Shown piece by piece: positions 8,441 to 20,489 of a stretch of DNA of 64,000 nucleotides. The notes beneath the pieces were generated by a model, which ran no database searches, was not told the DNA's origin, and saw nothing but the letters and a program-made list of their open reading frames with translations. Position 1 is the first letter of the stretch. Each line of letters starts with the position of its first letter. The stretch is from NCBI RefSeq assembly GCF_000518265.1, contig NZ_JADG01000004.1:682001-746000 (forward strand), given 5' to 3'. Source of the stretch: Actinomadura oligospora ATCC 43269 (GTDB lineage Bacteria > Actinomycetota > Actinomycetes > Streptosporangiales > Streptosporangiaceae). A program made the translations under genes and the position numbers.

Positions 8441-10141
8441 TCACTTCACCGAGACGGACGAGACGTCGTACCAGCCGCGCCACTCGTCCACGTAGGCGTT
8501 CTTCACGTCCTTGCCGAACAGCGCGACGGTCTTCGGGTGGTACAGCGGGACGACCAGCGCCTGCTTGCCGATCTCGGCGTCGAGCGCGCCCCAGCGCGGC
8601 GCGGCCCGCCCGGCGTCGGTGATCGTGTTGATCTGGTCGATCTCCTTGTTCACCGCCGGGTCGTTCAGCTGGGCGAGGTTGAAGTTGCCGCCGCCGGTGA
8701 GGATCTGCCGTCCGTCGAACACCGGGACGAGGAACGGGCCTCCGGCGGGCCAGTCCGCGCCCCAGGTCTGGATGCTGAGCGCGGGCTGCGTGGCGGGCTT
8801 GCCTGCGACGTTGCGGTAGTCGTCGTCACTGAAGGACTTCGGCTTCGCGGTGATCCCGGCCTGCTTGAGGGCGTCCTGGACGGCGGGCGCGACCTTCGGT
8901 CCGATGCCGTCGGTGTCGACGTTCGGGTACGCGAGGTCGACGGTGAGGCCGTTGCCGTATCCGGCCTGGGCGAGCAGTTCCTTGGCCTTGGCCGGGTTCC
9001 CGGTCTGACCGGCCGGGAAGTAGTCGTACGGCTGCTGCCCGAACGCTTGGCCGTCCGGCAGGAACGTGGTGGCCGGGGACGCCAGCTCGCTGCCGCCGAT
9101 CGCGTTGATCACCGACTGCCGGTTGACCGCGTACGCGATGGCCTGCCGCACCCGGATGTCGTTGAACGGCTTCTTGGTGGTGTCGAACGCGAGGTACTTG
9201 GTCTCTCCGAACACGCCCCGCGCGACGCGCTTGGCGAGGTTCGGGTCGCCGCCGATGCGGGCGAGCTGCTCCGGGCCGACGGAGGTGTCGGTGGTGATCG
9301 CCTTCGCGTCCGCGCCGGACCCGCTGGACAGCCGCTGGTTGATGATCGTGGCGTCCAGGCCGGCGGTGACCTCGATCCGGTCCGGGCAGGCGAGCCGCTG
9401 GCCGTCGACGGCCCGGGACCAGGACGGGTTCCGGACGAGCACGAGCCTCTTCCCGATCTCGTACTTCTCGACCTTGTACGGGCCGCTGGAGACGGGCGCG
9501 TTCTGGTAGTTGACGCCGGTGTCCTTGGCCTTCGGGACGGGCGCGAACTGGGTCGCCGTCGCGAGGTAGGGGAAGTCGCCGTGCGGCGCGCGGAGCCTGA
9601 AGACGATCGTCCTGTCGTCCGGCGTCTCGATCGACTTCAGGTCGGCGCCCTTGTACGGGCCCTTGTAGCCGGTGCCGTCGATGAGCCAGTCGTGCAGGTA
9701 GGGCGCGCCGCCGGGCAGGTCCGGCGAGAACGAGCGCTCGATGCCGTACTTGACGTCCTTGGACGTGATGGGGGTGCCGTCCTCGAACTTCAGGCCGTCC
9801 CGCAGCGTGTACTTCCAGGTCTTGGCGTTGTCGCTCGGGGTGCCGAGGTCGGTGGCCAGGTCCGGGACGGGCTTGGTGCCGTCCTGTCCGGGGACGCGCT
9901 TGCGGGTGGTGAGCGTCCGGTACACCAGCGACGGCAGCGCGCCGCCGCCCGAGGTGTAGAGCGTGGCCGGATCGAACTTGGCGAGCCCGCCCTGGTTCAG
10001 CACGGTCAGCGTGCCGCCCTGGCAGGTCTTCGCGTCGAACGCCGCGCCGCCGCCGGAGCCGGAGCCCTCGCCGCAGCCGGCCACGGCGGACGTGGCCGCC
10101 AGCAGCGCGGATCCGAGGAGGACGAACGGTCGCAGCCTCAT
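8441..10141 (-). CDS. peptide ABC transporter substrate-binding lipoprotein (family 5)
   Basis: This 566-residue extracellular solute-binding protein has a lipoprotein signal (LLGSALLAATSAVAGC) whose lipobox cysteine becomes the lipidated N-terminus. The SBP family 5 pattern is clear: an early TLTVLNQGGLAKFDPATLYTSG, a middle FEDGTPITSKDVKYGIERSF, and later repeated lobes including AKELLAQAGYGNGLTVDLAYPNVD. It is the first gene of a four-gene importer operon (binding protein, DppC, DppB, fused ATPase). It probably captures di- or oligopeptides, though some family members bind nickel, heme or sugars. Confidence 0.9.
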   Translation of the reverse strand: MRLRPFVLLGSALLAATSAVAGCGEGSGSGGGAAFDAKTCQGGTLTVLNQGGLAKFDPATLYTSGGGALPSLVYRTLTTRKRVPGQDGTKPVPDLATDLGTPSDNAKTWKYTLRDGLKFEDGTPITSKDVKYGIERSFSPDLPGGAPYLHDWLIDGTGYKGPYKGADLKSIETPDDRTIVFRLRAPHGDFPYLATATQFAPVPKAKDTGVNYQNAPVSSGPYKVEKYEIGKRLVLVRNPSWSRAVDGQRLACPDRIEVTAGLDATIINQRLSSGSGADAKAITTDTSVGPEQLARIGGDPNLAKRVARGVFGETKYLAFDTTKKPFNDIRVRQAIAYAVNRQSVINAIGGSELASPATTFLPDGQAFGQQPYDYFPAGQTGNPAKAKELLAQAGYGNGLTVDLAYPNVDTDGIGPKVAPAVQDALKQAGITAKPKSFSDDDYRNVAGKPATQPALSIQTWGADWPAGGPFLVPVFDGRQILTGGGNFNLAQLNDPAVNKEIDQINTITDAGRAAPRWGALDAEIGKQALVVPLYHPKTVALFGKDVKNAYVDEWRGWYDVSSVSVK

Positions 10142-10263
10142 TGGGGGTGCCTCATTTCAACCTGCGCCCTCGGGGGTTCGGGGCGCGCGGCATGACCGTA
10201 AACCGCCGGTCAGGAGTTTTGCAACCTTCCCTACCTTTTAAGTGGGATAGCTCTCACGAGAGA

Positions 10264-10289
10264 ACCCCTCCCGGCGTTCCGGAAGGGGT
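10264..10289 (-). terminator. hairpin terminator after gtrA-like gene
   Basis: An 11-bp stem with one mismatch (ACCCCTCCCGG / CCGGAAGGGGT, loop CGTT) lies between the GtrA-like gene and the downstream ABC operon on the same strand. It separates the two transcription units. Confidence 0.6.
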
Positions 10290-10318
10290 CTGAAGAGGCT
10301 GAGAAGGTCTGAAGGGCG

Positions 10319-10780
10319 TCAGGCGGCGGTGGGGGTGAACACCCACTTGCGGTACGACCAGTACCGGAACCACGAGCCGAGGCCGAGCCCCGCGAGCAGG
10401 CTCAGGTTGTAGGCGATGCCGCCGTGCAGGTGCAGCGTGTAGTAGACGAAACCCGTGCACATCACCTGGATCAGCATGCCGATGCCGTTGAGGGTGAGGA
10501 AGATGGCGAACTCGCGGCCGGAGCCGTCGCTGTCGCGGTGCCGGAACGTCCAGTAGCGGTTCGCCAGGTAGGACGTCCCCGTGGACACCAGCGTCGGGAT
10601 GACCACGCTGGTCACCGGGGAGCCGCCGAGCCAGGCCCGCAGCAGGTTCGCGCCGCCGATCGTGATCACCGTGCCGACGAACCCCACGAAGCCGAAACTG
10701 AGCAGTTCGCTCAGGAACGGCCGGTAGGGACGAACGGCCAGGGCCACTTTGGTGGGCCTTGACCGCTGCAAGGTGCTCAC
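10319..10780 (-). CDS. GtrA-like membrane protein
   Basis: This protein of about 153 residues has four membrane segments. The first is FGFVGFVGTVITIGGANLLRAW. The GtrA hallmark STGTSYLANRYWTFRHRD sits before the third segment, and SLLAGLGLGSWFRYWSYRKWVF is at the C-terminus. GtrA-family proteins are thought to move or present polyprenyl-linked sugars for cell-surface glycosylation. The GTG at 10780 is chosen because TAATGT lies 8 nt upstream. An upstream in-frame GTG at 10831 would give 170 residues and place the gene 7 bp after the MFS gene as an operon partner. The start is uncertain; the family is not. Confidence 0.75.
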   Translation of the reverse strand: MSTLQRSRPTKVALAVRPYRPFLSELLSFGFVGFVGTVITIGGANLLRAWLGGSPVTSVVIPTLVSTGTSYLANRYWTFRHRDSDGSGREFAIFLTLNGIGMLIQVMCTGFVYYTLHLHGGIAYNLSLLAGLGLGSWFRYWSYRKWVFTPTAA

Positions 10781-10838
10781 TTGCCGGAACATTACCCGAC
10801 AGGCCTGGATAATCGCCGCGAGGCGGATCACAGAAAGG

Positions 10839-12083
10839 TCAACGATCAGCGGCCCGCGTCGCCCCCGCGAGCAGGACGATCATGCCCGACAGCGCCGCCG
10901 GGACGGCCAGCGCCCACGGCAGCCCGACCGCCTGCGCGACGAACCCGATCACCGGAGGCCCGCCCAGCAGGCCGAGATAGCCGACCGCGGTCACCCGGGC
11001 GATCCCGTGCGCCGCCGGGATCCCGGGCAGGTTCCCGGACGCGCTGAACGTGACCGGCGCCACCACCGCGACGCCGAGCCCGAACAGGGTGAATCCGGCG
11101 ACAGCCGCCCACGGCTCGCCGATCGCGAGCCCGCCGCCGAGGCCCGCGCACGCCACCAGCGACCCCGCCCGCAGCACCCGGACGGCCCCGAACCGTCCGA
11201 CGACGCGGTCGCCCGCCAGCCGTCCGAGGGTCATCGCCACCGCGCATCCCGCGTACCCGAGGCCCGCGAACCCGGCTCCGGCCCCCAGGCTCTCCTTCAG
11301 GTAGACCGCGCTCCAGTCGGCCATCGCGCCCTCGCCGACGAACGAGCAGAGCCCGATCACCCCCAGCAGGGCCAGCAGGAACCCGGTCCCTGTCGCCTTT
11401 CCGGTGCTCTCACGGCCGCCCCCGTCCGGCACGGCGGCGTTGGCCGGGGCGTCGGCCAGAGGGTCGGAGAGCGCGGTGGCGGGTTCCTCGTCCAGGTGGG
11501 GGTCGGAGCGGTCCAGCAGGCCCCGGGCCCCGGTCAGCAGCAGGACGGCGAAGAGGACGCCGAGAACGGTCAGGTGGACGCGGACGGGCACGTGCGCGTG
11601 CGCCGCGCCGGAGCCGACGACGGCCGCGACCAGCGTCCCAATGCTGTAGACGCCGTGCAGCCCCGACATGATCGGACGGCCGTAGCCGCGCTCGATCGCG
11701 ACGCCCTGGGCGTTCATCGCCACGTCCATCAGCCCGAGGGACGCGCCGAGCAGCACCAGGGCGCAGACGAGCGTCGGCAGGTTCACCGAGAGCCCGAGCG
11801 CGACCGGGGCGAGCGCCGCCGCCGTCCCGGAGACCAGGACGGTCGCCCGGCTGCCCCGGCGCGCGACCGTCCGGCCCGCGACACGCGTGGCGAGGACGAC
11901 GCCGATCGGCGATCCGAGCAGCGCCAGCCCGAGCGTCCCGGCGCTCAGCCCGAGGTGCTCCTTGATCTGCGGGATCCGCGCGACCCAGGCCGCCGCGGAG
12001 AGCCCGTGCACGAGGAAGGCCACGGTGACCGCCCGCCGGGCGGTGCGCAGATCCGGGAGCACCTGGGGAGCGAGAGCGGTCAC
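10839..12083 (-). CDS. MFS transporter
   Basis: This protein of about 414 residues has 12 predicted membrane segments. It shows the MFS loop motif GVVLATRVAGRTVARRGSR after segment 2, and a matching LGRLAGDRVVGRFGAVRVLRAG in the second half. It resembles the YbjJ/fucose-permease-like branch of putative exporters; the substrate is unknown. GTG at 12083 is preferred over GTG at 12089 because it lies exactly 6 nt after TAGGGT, matching other leaderless genes here. The GtrA-like gene lies just downstream on the same strand and may be cotranscribed. Confidence 0.85.
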   Translation of the reverse strand: MTALAPQVLPDLRTARRAVTVAFLVHGLSAAAWVARIPQIKEHLGLSAGTLGLALLGSPIGVVLATRVAGRTVARRGSRATVLVSGTAAALAPVALGLSVNLPTLVCALVLLGASLGLMDVAMNAQGVAIERGYGRPIMSGLHGVYSIGTLVAAVVGSGAAHAHVPVRVHLTVLGVLFAVLLLTGARGLLDRSDPHLDEEPATALSDPLADAPANAAVPDGGGRESTGKATGTGFLLALLGVIGLCSFVGEGAMADWSAVYLKESLGAGAGFAGLGYAGCAVAMTLGRLAGDRVVGRFGAVRVLRAGSLVACAGLGGGLAIGEPWAAVAGFTLFGLGVAVVAPVTFSASGNLPGIPAAHGIARVTAVGYLGLLGGPPVIGFVAQAVGLPWALAVPAALSGMIVLLAGATRAADR

Positions 12084-12089
12084 CCCCAC

Positions 12090-12095
12090 ACCCTA
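12090..12095 (-). promoter_or_regulatory. leaderless -10 hexamer of the MFS gene
   Basis: TAGGGT on the minus strand is followed by GTGGGG and then the GTG at 12083. This is the same TAGGGT-N6-start layout as at 1198, 3391 and 62344. Confidence 0.5.
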
Positions 12096-12131
12096 TGACC
12101 GGAATCACCCGATTTCGATCTTCCGGCGTCC

Positions 12132-13370
12132 TCAGATCAGCTCGGCCAGGGGCACCTTCGGGTCGGCCAGGCGGGCCCGGCCGGGCGTGCCCCCGCCGCG
12201 GATGAGGCGGCGGAGGTCGTCGGTGACGTCCCAGACGTTGACGTTCATCGCCGCGACCACCCGCCCGGCCGACAGCCAGAACGCGATGAACTCCAGGGAG
12301 CCGGGCTCGCCCCGGTAGACGACCTCGTCGTAGTCGCCGGGGGACGCCAGGCCCGACATCTCCATGCCCAGCTCGTACTGGTCGGTGAAGAAGTACGGGA
12401 GCGCGTCGTGGACGACGTCCCGGCCGAGCATCGCGCGGGCCGCGACCGGGCCGCCGTCCAGGGCGTTCGCCCAGTGCTCCACCCGGACGCGCCGTCCCAG
12501 CACCGGGTGGTCGTGGTTGGCCACGTCGCCCGCGGCGAAGATGTCGGGGTCGGACGTGCGGAGACCCGCGTCCACGAGAACGCCGTCGGACACCTCCAGG
12601 CCCGCGTCCTCGGCCAGCGCGGTGTTCGGGCGGGCGCCGATGCCCACGACGACGACGTCCGCCGGGATCTCCGCGCCGCCGTCCGAGACGACCGCCGACA
12701 CCTGGCCCGCGCCCCAGAACCCGGCCATGCCCTGGTCGAAGCGGAGGTTCACGCCGTGCTTGCGGTGCAGGTCGGCGAACACCTCACCGAGCTCGGGACC
12801 CAGATGCCGGTACAAGGGGCCGGGGTCGGGTTCGATGATCGTGACGTCGTTGCCATGGGAACGGGCCGCGGCGGCGGTCTCCAGCCCGATCCAGCCCGCG
12901 CCCGCCACCACGACGCGCCGTCCGCCCGGAGACAGCGCCTCGCGCAGGACCGCCGCGTCCGCCAAGGTGCGCAGGTAGTGGATGCCCTGGAGCTTCGCGC
13001 CCGGGACGTCCAGCCTCCTCGGCGACGATCCCGTGGCCAGAAGCAGGCGGTCGTAGTCGAGCCGCTCCCCCGTCGACAACACGACCCTGTGGGCCTCGCG
13101 GTCCAGCGACGTCGCGGACGTCCCGACGCGCAACTCGACCCGGTTCTCCTCGTACCACTCCGCCGGATGGACGTGCGTCGACTCCCGCGAGTCCGAACCC
13201 AGCAGGAAGCCCTTCGACAGGGGCGGACGCTCGTACGGCCGCTCGATCTCCTCCCCCACGAGGACGACCCGGCCCTCGAACCCCTCCTGCCGCAACGTCT
13301 CCGCCGCCTTGGCGCCGGCCAAGCTCGCTCCGACGATGACGAACGTCTCGGTGGGCTTCTCGGTGGGCAT
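12132..13370 (-). CDS. FAD-dependent NAD(P)H reductase (ferredoxin/rubredoxin reductase type)
   Basis: This 412-residue flavoprotein has an N-terminal FAD-binding Rossmann motif (VIVGASLAGAKAAETLRQEG, residues 12-31). The NAD(P)H-binding motif is VVVAGAGWIGLETAAAARSHG (about 149-169), and the second FAD motif is TSDPDIFAAGDVANH (about 273-287). The C-terminal domain matches reductases that feed electrons to ferredoxins of P450 or dioxygenase systems. No ferredoxin or oxygenase gene is adjacent, so its partner lies elsewhere. The ATG follows a good ribosome-binding site (GAGGAGG). It lies 47 bp downstream of dgt on the same strand. Confidence 0.88.
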   Translation of the reverse strand: MPTEKPTETFVIVGASLAGAKAAETLRQEGFEGRVVLVGEEIERPYERPPLSKGFLLGSDSRESTHVHPAEWYEENRVELRVGTSATSLDREAHRVVLSTGERLDYDRLLLATGSSPRRLDVPGAKLQGIHYLRTLADAAVLREALSPGGRRVVVAGAGWIGLETAAAARSHGNDVTIIEPDPGPLYRHLGPELGEVFADLHRKHGVNLRFDQGMAGFWGAGQVSAVVSDGGAEIPADVVVVGIGARPNTALAEDAGLEVSDGVLVDAGLRTSDPDIFAAGDVANHDHPVLGRRVRVEHWANALDGGPVAARAMLGRDVVHDALPYFFTDQYELGMEMSGLASPGDYDEVVYRGEPGSLEFIAFWLSAGRVVAAMNVNVWDVTDDLRRLIRGGGTPGRARLADPKVPLAELI

Positions 13371-13417
13371 GGCGCCTCCTCAGCGTGGGCTCCCGGACAC
13401 GGGCTGTCCCTACCTCA

Positions 13418-14740
13418 CTACGCCGACTCCCCGCGGGAGACAAGGGCGCGGTGGCGGGCGACGGCGGAGGTGTCGGTGAGGGACGCGATCTGGTCGACGA
13501 CCGCGCGCAGCCGCCCGGCGTCGTCGGACGCCGCCTCGAACGCCTCGCGGAAGACCGGGTCCAGGGTGCCCGGGGCCCCGGCGATCATCCGTTCGGCCAG
13601 CTCCATGATCAGCTCGCGCTGGCGGGCGCGCTCGGTCTCGTGGCTGATCCAGACGTGGTGCGCGGTGATGCCCTTGAGCACGGCGCACTCCAGCCGCTGC
13701 GCGCGCGGGACGAGCAGGTCGGCCGCGTACCGGGTGAGCGGACGGTCCCCGTAGGCCGCGCGCGTCTCCTCCTCCGCCGCGACGCAGAACCGTCCGATCA
13801 GGGAGCTGGTCAGGTTCTTCAGCGCGGCGAGCGCGCGAGTGGATCCGTCGTAGCGGTCCGGCCAGTACGGCTCGGCGAGCAGGTCGGTGAAGCGCGCTTC
13901 CAGTTCCGCGACGTCCGCGACGACCGGCTGGGCCCTGCGCGCGGGCAGGCCGTCACGGTCGGGCGCGCCCGCGCCGGACGGCTCGGGGCTCGCCGAGCAG
14001 TACAGCTTCGCGGCCGTCTCGCACACCAGCCGCCGCTCGGCCGGATCGGCGAGCAGGGCGAAGTCGATGTGCCCCGCGACCAGCGCGTCCTCCAGGTCGT
14101 GGACGGAGTAGGCGACGTCGTCGCTCCAGTCCATGACCTGCGCTTCGAAACACGCGCGGCCCTCCGGCGCGTCCTGCCGGACCCACCGCGCGTACGGGAC
14201 GTCGTCCTCGTAGATGCCGAACTTGCCGTTCACGGCGTCCGCCCTCGTCCACGGGTACTTCGTCGCGGCGTCGAGGGCGGCGCGTGTCAGGTTGAGGCCG
14301 ACGCTGGTCCCGTCCGGGGCGAAGGACTTCGGCTCGAGCCGGGTCAGGACGCGCAGGCTCTGCGCGTTGCCCTCGAACCCGCCGCAGTCGCGGGCCACGA
14401 CGTCCAGGGCGACCTCGCCGTTGTGGCCGAACGGCGGGTGGCCGATGTCGTGCGACAGGCACGCGGTCTCGACGAGGTCCGGATCGCAGCCCAGCGACCT
14501 GCCGAGCTCCCGTCCGACCTGGGCGCACTCCAGGGAGTGGGTGAGCCGGGTGCGCAGGATCTGCAGGTTCCCGAGCGGCTCGGGTTCGCCCGGCGAGGCG
14601 ACCTGGGTCTTGGCGGCCAGCCGGCGCAGCGCCGCGCTGTGCAGCACCCGCGCCCGGTCGCGTTCGAAGGCGGTGCGGTCACGGCGCTTGGGCGGCTCGG
14701 GGGCCCGGCGCTCGCGGTCAGGATCGGTGTATACGCTCAT
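13418..14740 (-). CDS. dgt: deoxyguanosinetriphosphate triphosphohydrolase
   Basis: This 440-residue HD-domain enzyme of the dGTPase family hydrolyses dNTPs to deoxynucleosides and triphosphate. The metal-binding residues are visible as [16 protein letters not shown] (first His) and [17 protein letters not shown] (His-Asp pair plus the family motif), and a later Asp is in [19 protein letters not shown]. The start ATG is preceded by GGGAGGAG. In actinomycetes dgt commonly lies near dnaG, which is not in the window. The length fits the type-2 dgt subfamily. Confidence 0.93.
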   Translation of the reverse strand: MSVYTDPDRERRAPEPPKRRDRTAFERDRARVLHSAALRRLAAKTQVASPGEPEPLGNLQILRTRLTHSLECAQVGRELGRSLGCDPDLVETACLSHDIGHPPFGHNGEVALDVVARDCGGFEGNAQSLRVLTRLEPKSFAPDGTSVGLNLTRAALDAATKYPWTRADAVNGKFGIYEDDVPYARWVRQDAPEGRACFEAQVMDWSDDVAYSVHDLEDALVAGHIDFALLADPAERRLVCETAAKLYCSASPEPSGAGAPDRDGLPARRAQPVVADVAELEARFTDLLAEPYWPDRYDGSTRALAALKNLTSSLIGRFCVAAEEETRAAYGDRPLTRYAADLLVPRAQRLECAVLKGITAHHVWISHETERARQRELIMELAERMIAGAPGTLDPVFREAFEAASDDAGRLRAVVDQIASLTDTSAVARHRALVSRGESA

Positions 14741-14860
14741 CTCCTCCCAGCGTACGCACCCGCCCCCCGATGCGGCGGAAGCGACCGCCCACCCCTGACA
14801 CCCACCCCCCACTTCACCGAGGCACGAACACATGACCACAAGCCTGCCGGGGTCCGGCTC

Positions 14861-16354
14861 ATGACCACCACGCTGCGCGCCGTCCTCGCGCTCACCCTCC
14901 TCGCCGGTTTCTACGTGCTGGTCGGGCTCGTCATCGCGGTCGCCGTGGCCGCCGACGTGCTCTTCCTGACGCACCCGTCGCACCTCGCCGCGCTCAAGGG
15001 CGTGATCGTGCTGACCGTCGCGGCGCTCGCGCTGCTGCGCGCCCTGTTCGTCGTCGGCCGCAAGAAGGGCGTCGACGACTCCTACGGCCGGATCGTCGGC
15101 CCGCAGGACGAACCGGAGCTGTGGCAGGAGGTCACCGCGCTCGCCGGGGCCGTCGGCACCGCCCCGCCGGACGAGATCCGCCTCGTCCCTGACGTGAACG
15201 CCGCCGTCATGGAGGAGACGTCCTGGCTCGGCCTGCGCGCCACCAGGCGCCGCATGTTCGTCGGGCTGCCGCTGCTCGGGCTGCTCACCCGGTCGGAGAT
15301 CCGGTCCGTCCTCGGACACGAGCTCGGCCACTACAGCGGCTCGCACACCCGGCTCGGCCAGCCCACCTACCGCGGACGCGTCGCGCTCATCCGGACGATC
15401 GGCGGGCTCGGCAACCACCCCTTCGTCCAGCGGCTGTTCGTCTGGTACGCCAAGCTCTACTTCCGCATCTCCGAGGCGGTGTCGCGCCGCCAGGAGCTCG
15501 AGGCGGACGAGTTCGCCGTCCGGATCGCCGGACGGCACGCCGCGTCCGAGGCGCTCACGAAGGTGCACATCGCGGGCGCCGCGTGGCAGGCGTACGGGTC
15601 GGAGTACCTGCCGCTGATCGGCGCGGCCAAGGCCCGTCCGACCGAGCTGTACGGGGGCCTGCGCCACCTGGTGAGCGGCCAGCGCGAACGGTTCCTGAAC
15701 GAGGCGAACAGCGCCGAGACCTCCCCGTACGACTCGCACCCGAGCCTGCCGGACCGGCTCGCCGCGATCGCCCGGCTTCCCGAGAGCCCCGTCCACGTGG
15801 ACGACCGTCCCGCCGCGACCGTCCTGCGCGACCCGGCCGCCGCCGAGCGCGCCGTCGAGGCCGACATCTGGTCCGACGAGGCCCGCGCCCTGCCCGCCCT
15901 CCCCTGGGACGAGCTGGTCGCCCGCGCCATGTACAACGGGGCCAACGCCGAGGCGGTCAGCGACCTGCTGGTGGCGGCGCAGCGGATCGGCGGCGCGCCC
16001 GAGCCGACGCTCGGCGGGGCCTTCGCCGCCGTCACCGCCGGGCGGATCCCCGAGCTGGCCGCGGGGCTGCGCGAGCTCGGGTGGCAGGGCAACGGCGACG
16101 ACCGCGGCCTGGTCGAGAACGTGCTGACCCGCGCCGTGCAGGGAGTCCTGATCGAGACCGGCCGTGCCCGCTGGACGCTGTCCTGGGCGGGCCCGGCCAC
16201 GCTGCGGGACGCGTCCGGCGCGGAGGTCGTCGTCAAGGACGCCGTCGCGCGCGTCATCGCGGACCCCGCCGCGTCCGGCGAGCTGCGCGCCCTGCTGGAG
16301 CACCACGGCGTCCCCGCCGAGCACCGCCCCGCCCTCCTCGCCACGCAGCAGTGA
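14861..16354 (+). CDS. M48-family membrane metalloprotease
   Basis: This 497-residue protein has two N-terminal membrane segments (about residues 8-35 and 45-65). The M48 zinc-protease core follows, with HELGH in [15 protein letters not shown] (about 150-164) and the downstream glutamate ligand in [17 protein letters not shown]. It resembles HtpX-like proteases that degrade damaged membrane proteins. The C-terminal 150 residues form a separate region of unknown role. The start at [14 protein letters not shown] directly precedes the first membrane segment. The gene is divergent from dgt and ends 13 bp from the convergent YdcF-like gene. Confidence 0.85.
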   Translation: MTTTLRAVLALTLLAGFYVLVGLVIAVAVAADVLFLTHPSHLAALKGVIVLTVAALALLRALFVVGRKKGVDDSYGRIVGPQDEPELWQEVTALAGAVGTAPPDEIRLVPDVNAAVMEETSWLGLRATRRRMFVGLPLLGLLTRSEIRSVLGHELGHYSGSHTRLGQPTYRGRVALIRTIGGLGNHPFVQRLFVWYAKLYFRISEAVSRRQELEADEFAVRIAGRHAASEALTKVHIAGAAWQAYGSEYLPLIGAAKARPTELYGGLRHLVSGQRERFLNEANSAETSPYDSHPSLPDRLAAIARLPESPVHVDDRPAATVLRDPAAAERAVEADIWSDEARALPALPWDELVARAMYNGANAEAVSDLLVAAQRIGGAPEPTLGGAFAAVTAGRIPELAAGLRELGWQGNGDDRGLVENVLTRAVQGVLIETGRARWTLSWAGPATLRDASGAEVVVKDAVARVIADPAASGELRALLEHHGVPAEHRPALLATQQ

Positions 16355-16367
16355 GAAGGGCCGCCGG

Positions 16368-17186
16368 TCAGCGGTGGCCGGGCGGGGTGGACGGCGTTCC
16401 GGTGTTGTCCGGGACGACGCCCTTGATCGTCTCGTCCGGCGTGTGGACGCTCCGTCCGAGCAGCACGTAGGACAGGTACCCGCCGGTCTCGCGGACGATG
16501 TAGTGGTACTGGGTGTCGCGGGTCTGGACGCTCGGGCCGCTGCGCGTCGGCGAGCCGGCGGGGCTGATGCCGTTGTCGGACGCCATCCGCTTGGCCCGCA
16601 GCACGTGCCACGGGTCGGTGACGATCACGCCGGAGTGCAGGCCGAGGCGGCGGTACTCGGCGCCGACGGCCTTGAAGCTCTGCAGGGTGTCGCGGCCGAC
16701 CGGGACGGCGATCACCCGGTCGGCGGGCAGGCCGCCCACCCGGACCAGCCACCGGCGGCCGGAGTCGGCCTCGGTGAAGTTGTCCCCGGGGGCCTTGCCG
16801 CCGACCGTGACGATGCGCGGCGCGACGCCCTGCTTGTACAGCTCCAGCGCGTGCTGGAGCCGCCACTTCAGGGTCGGCGACGGGACGCCGTTGTACTGCG
16901 CCGCGCCCAGCACGATGATCGCGTCCGAGCGGGGCCGCTCGTCCTGCCGGGCCTGGTACCAGACGCGGAGGCCGACGGTGAGCGGGGTCACCACGACGAC
17001 GCCGACCAGGGTCACGATCACGCCGACCGTGATCACGAACCAGCGAGGGCGGGGCGGGCGGCGTTTCCTCCGGCCGCGTCCGCCGTCGTCCTCACGCTCG
17101 CGCGCGGCCCGCTCGTCGGGGGCCGCGGCCTCGGGGTCCGGCTCGTTCTCCGGCACGTGCAGTTCCATCGTCATCGCACCTGACAC
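16368..17186 (-). CDS. YdcF/SanA-like (DUF218) membrane protein
   Basis: This protein of about 272 residues has an acidic and basic cytoplasmic N-terminus (to about residue 45), one membrane segment ([21 protein letters not shown]) and an external DUF218 domain. Domain motifs include [62 protein letters not shown] and [19 protein letters not shown]. SanA/YdcF proteins influence envelope permeability; their chemistry is poorly known. The start could be the GTG at 17186 or an ATG four codons later. It is convergent with the M48 protease gene. Confidence 0.82.
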   Translation of the reverse strand: MSGAMTMELHVPENEPDPEAAAPDERAAREREDDGGRGRRKRRPPRPRWFVITVGVIVTLVGVVVVTPLTVGLRVWYQARQDERPRSDAIIVLGAAQYNGVPSPTLKWRLQHALELYKQGVAPRIVTVGGKAPGDNFTEADSGRRWLVRVGGLPADRVIAVPVGRDTLQSFKAVGAEYRRLGLHSGVIVTDPWHVLRAKRMASDNGISPAGSPTRSGPSVQTRDTQYHYIVRETGGYLSYVLLGRSVHTPDETIKGVVPDNTGTPSTPPGHR

Positions 17187-17300
17187 GCTAGTTAGACGAC
17201 GCCGGGGACGCGAACGGTTCGCCCGGCCCGCCAGGTAACGAAACCGGACGGACCGGGCGCGATTTCGCCCCGGCGCGACCGCCCCCGAGGCAAGTCCTCA

Positions 17301-17322
17301 CCCGGGCGGCGTCCCGCCCGGG
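17301..17322 (-). terminator. hairpin terminator after ppdK
   Basis: A perfect 9-bp stem (CCCGGGCGG / CCGCCCGGG) with a 4-nt loop lies about 50 bp past the ppdK stop codon. Confidence 0.6.
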
Positions 17323-17374
17323 CAAAGGACGCCCGGGGCGGGATCCGCCTGGGCTGGATCCGCCGGGGACGGGG

Positions 17375-20065
<2,691 letters not shown>

Positions 20066-20266
20066 GGGGAGCTCCTTCTCGCTCCGGTGACACCCAACGC
20101 CAGGGTTCGGTCTCCCGCGCCCGTCCCGCCCGCGATGTCAGTAAATGATCGCGTTTGTCCCGGCGCTAGAAGCTTCGCCCTGTTTGCGGGGACTGTACCC
20201 GCGGAATCGGCCGCCGCTCGCCGCCCCTCGCCACGACGCGTGTATTCCCAGGTCAGGAGCATTGTA

Positions 20267-20485
20267 ATGGCCTATACCAATAGCGACACGGCAGACCTCC
20301 CCGGTGGTAAACGCCACACTCGACCCGCCTTTTCCGGTGGGTACGGCCCCATGGCCGGGCCGATTGGACCATGGCCGGGTCGGCGTGACCCCAAGGCCCG
20401 GTCGGCTCGCCCCATGGCGGAGTCGGCCCGGCCCATGGCCGGGTCATTGCCGAGGGGAGGGAATGATGGATCACAGAGGAGGTGA
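20267..20485 (+). CDS. possible small ORF upstream of GH15 gene, with 7-residue repeats
   Basis: A 72-codon frame starts MAYTNSDTADLPGGKRH behind a good ribosome-binding site (AGGAG, 7-nt spacer) and ends 4 bp before the GH15 start codon. Its C-terminal half consists of degenerate 7-residue repeats (PMAGPIG, PKARSAR, PMAESAR, PMAGSLP) from a 21-bp DNA repeat. I do not recognise a family. The ribosome-binding site and the near-contact with the next gene suggest a coupled leader ORF, but low-complexity composition leaves open that it is only a repeat tract. Confidence 0.4.
   Translation: MAYTNSDTADLPGGKRHTRPAFSGGYGPMAGPIGPWPGRRDPKARSARPMAESARPMAGSLPRGGNDGSQRR
20345..20451. repeat. degenerate 21-bp tandem repeat, about 5 copies
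   Basis: Units approximate CCCCATGGCCGGGTCGGC plus three bases, nearly all 21 bp long. Four of the five contain CCATGG, and one unit carries a 2-bp insertion. The array lies just upstream of the GH15 start and overlaps the possible small ORF. Confidence 0.7.
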
Positions 20486-20489
20486 GGCC

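Noticed and set aside
13418..16324. A 968-codon minus-strand frame through the M48 protease region into dgt
   Set aside because: Only the part downstream of the ATG at 14740 has dGTPase motifs and a ribosome-binding site. The upstream part is antisense to the M48 gene and is low-complexity GC-driven open frame.
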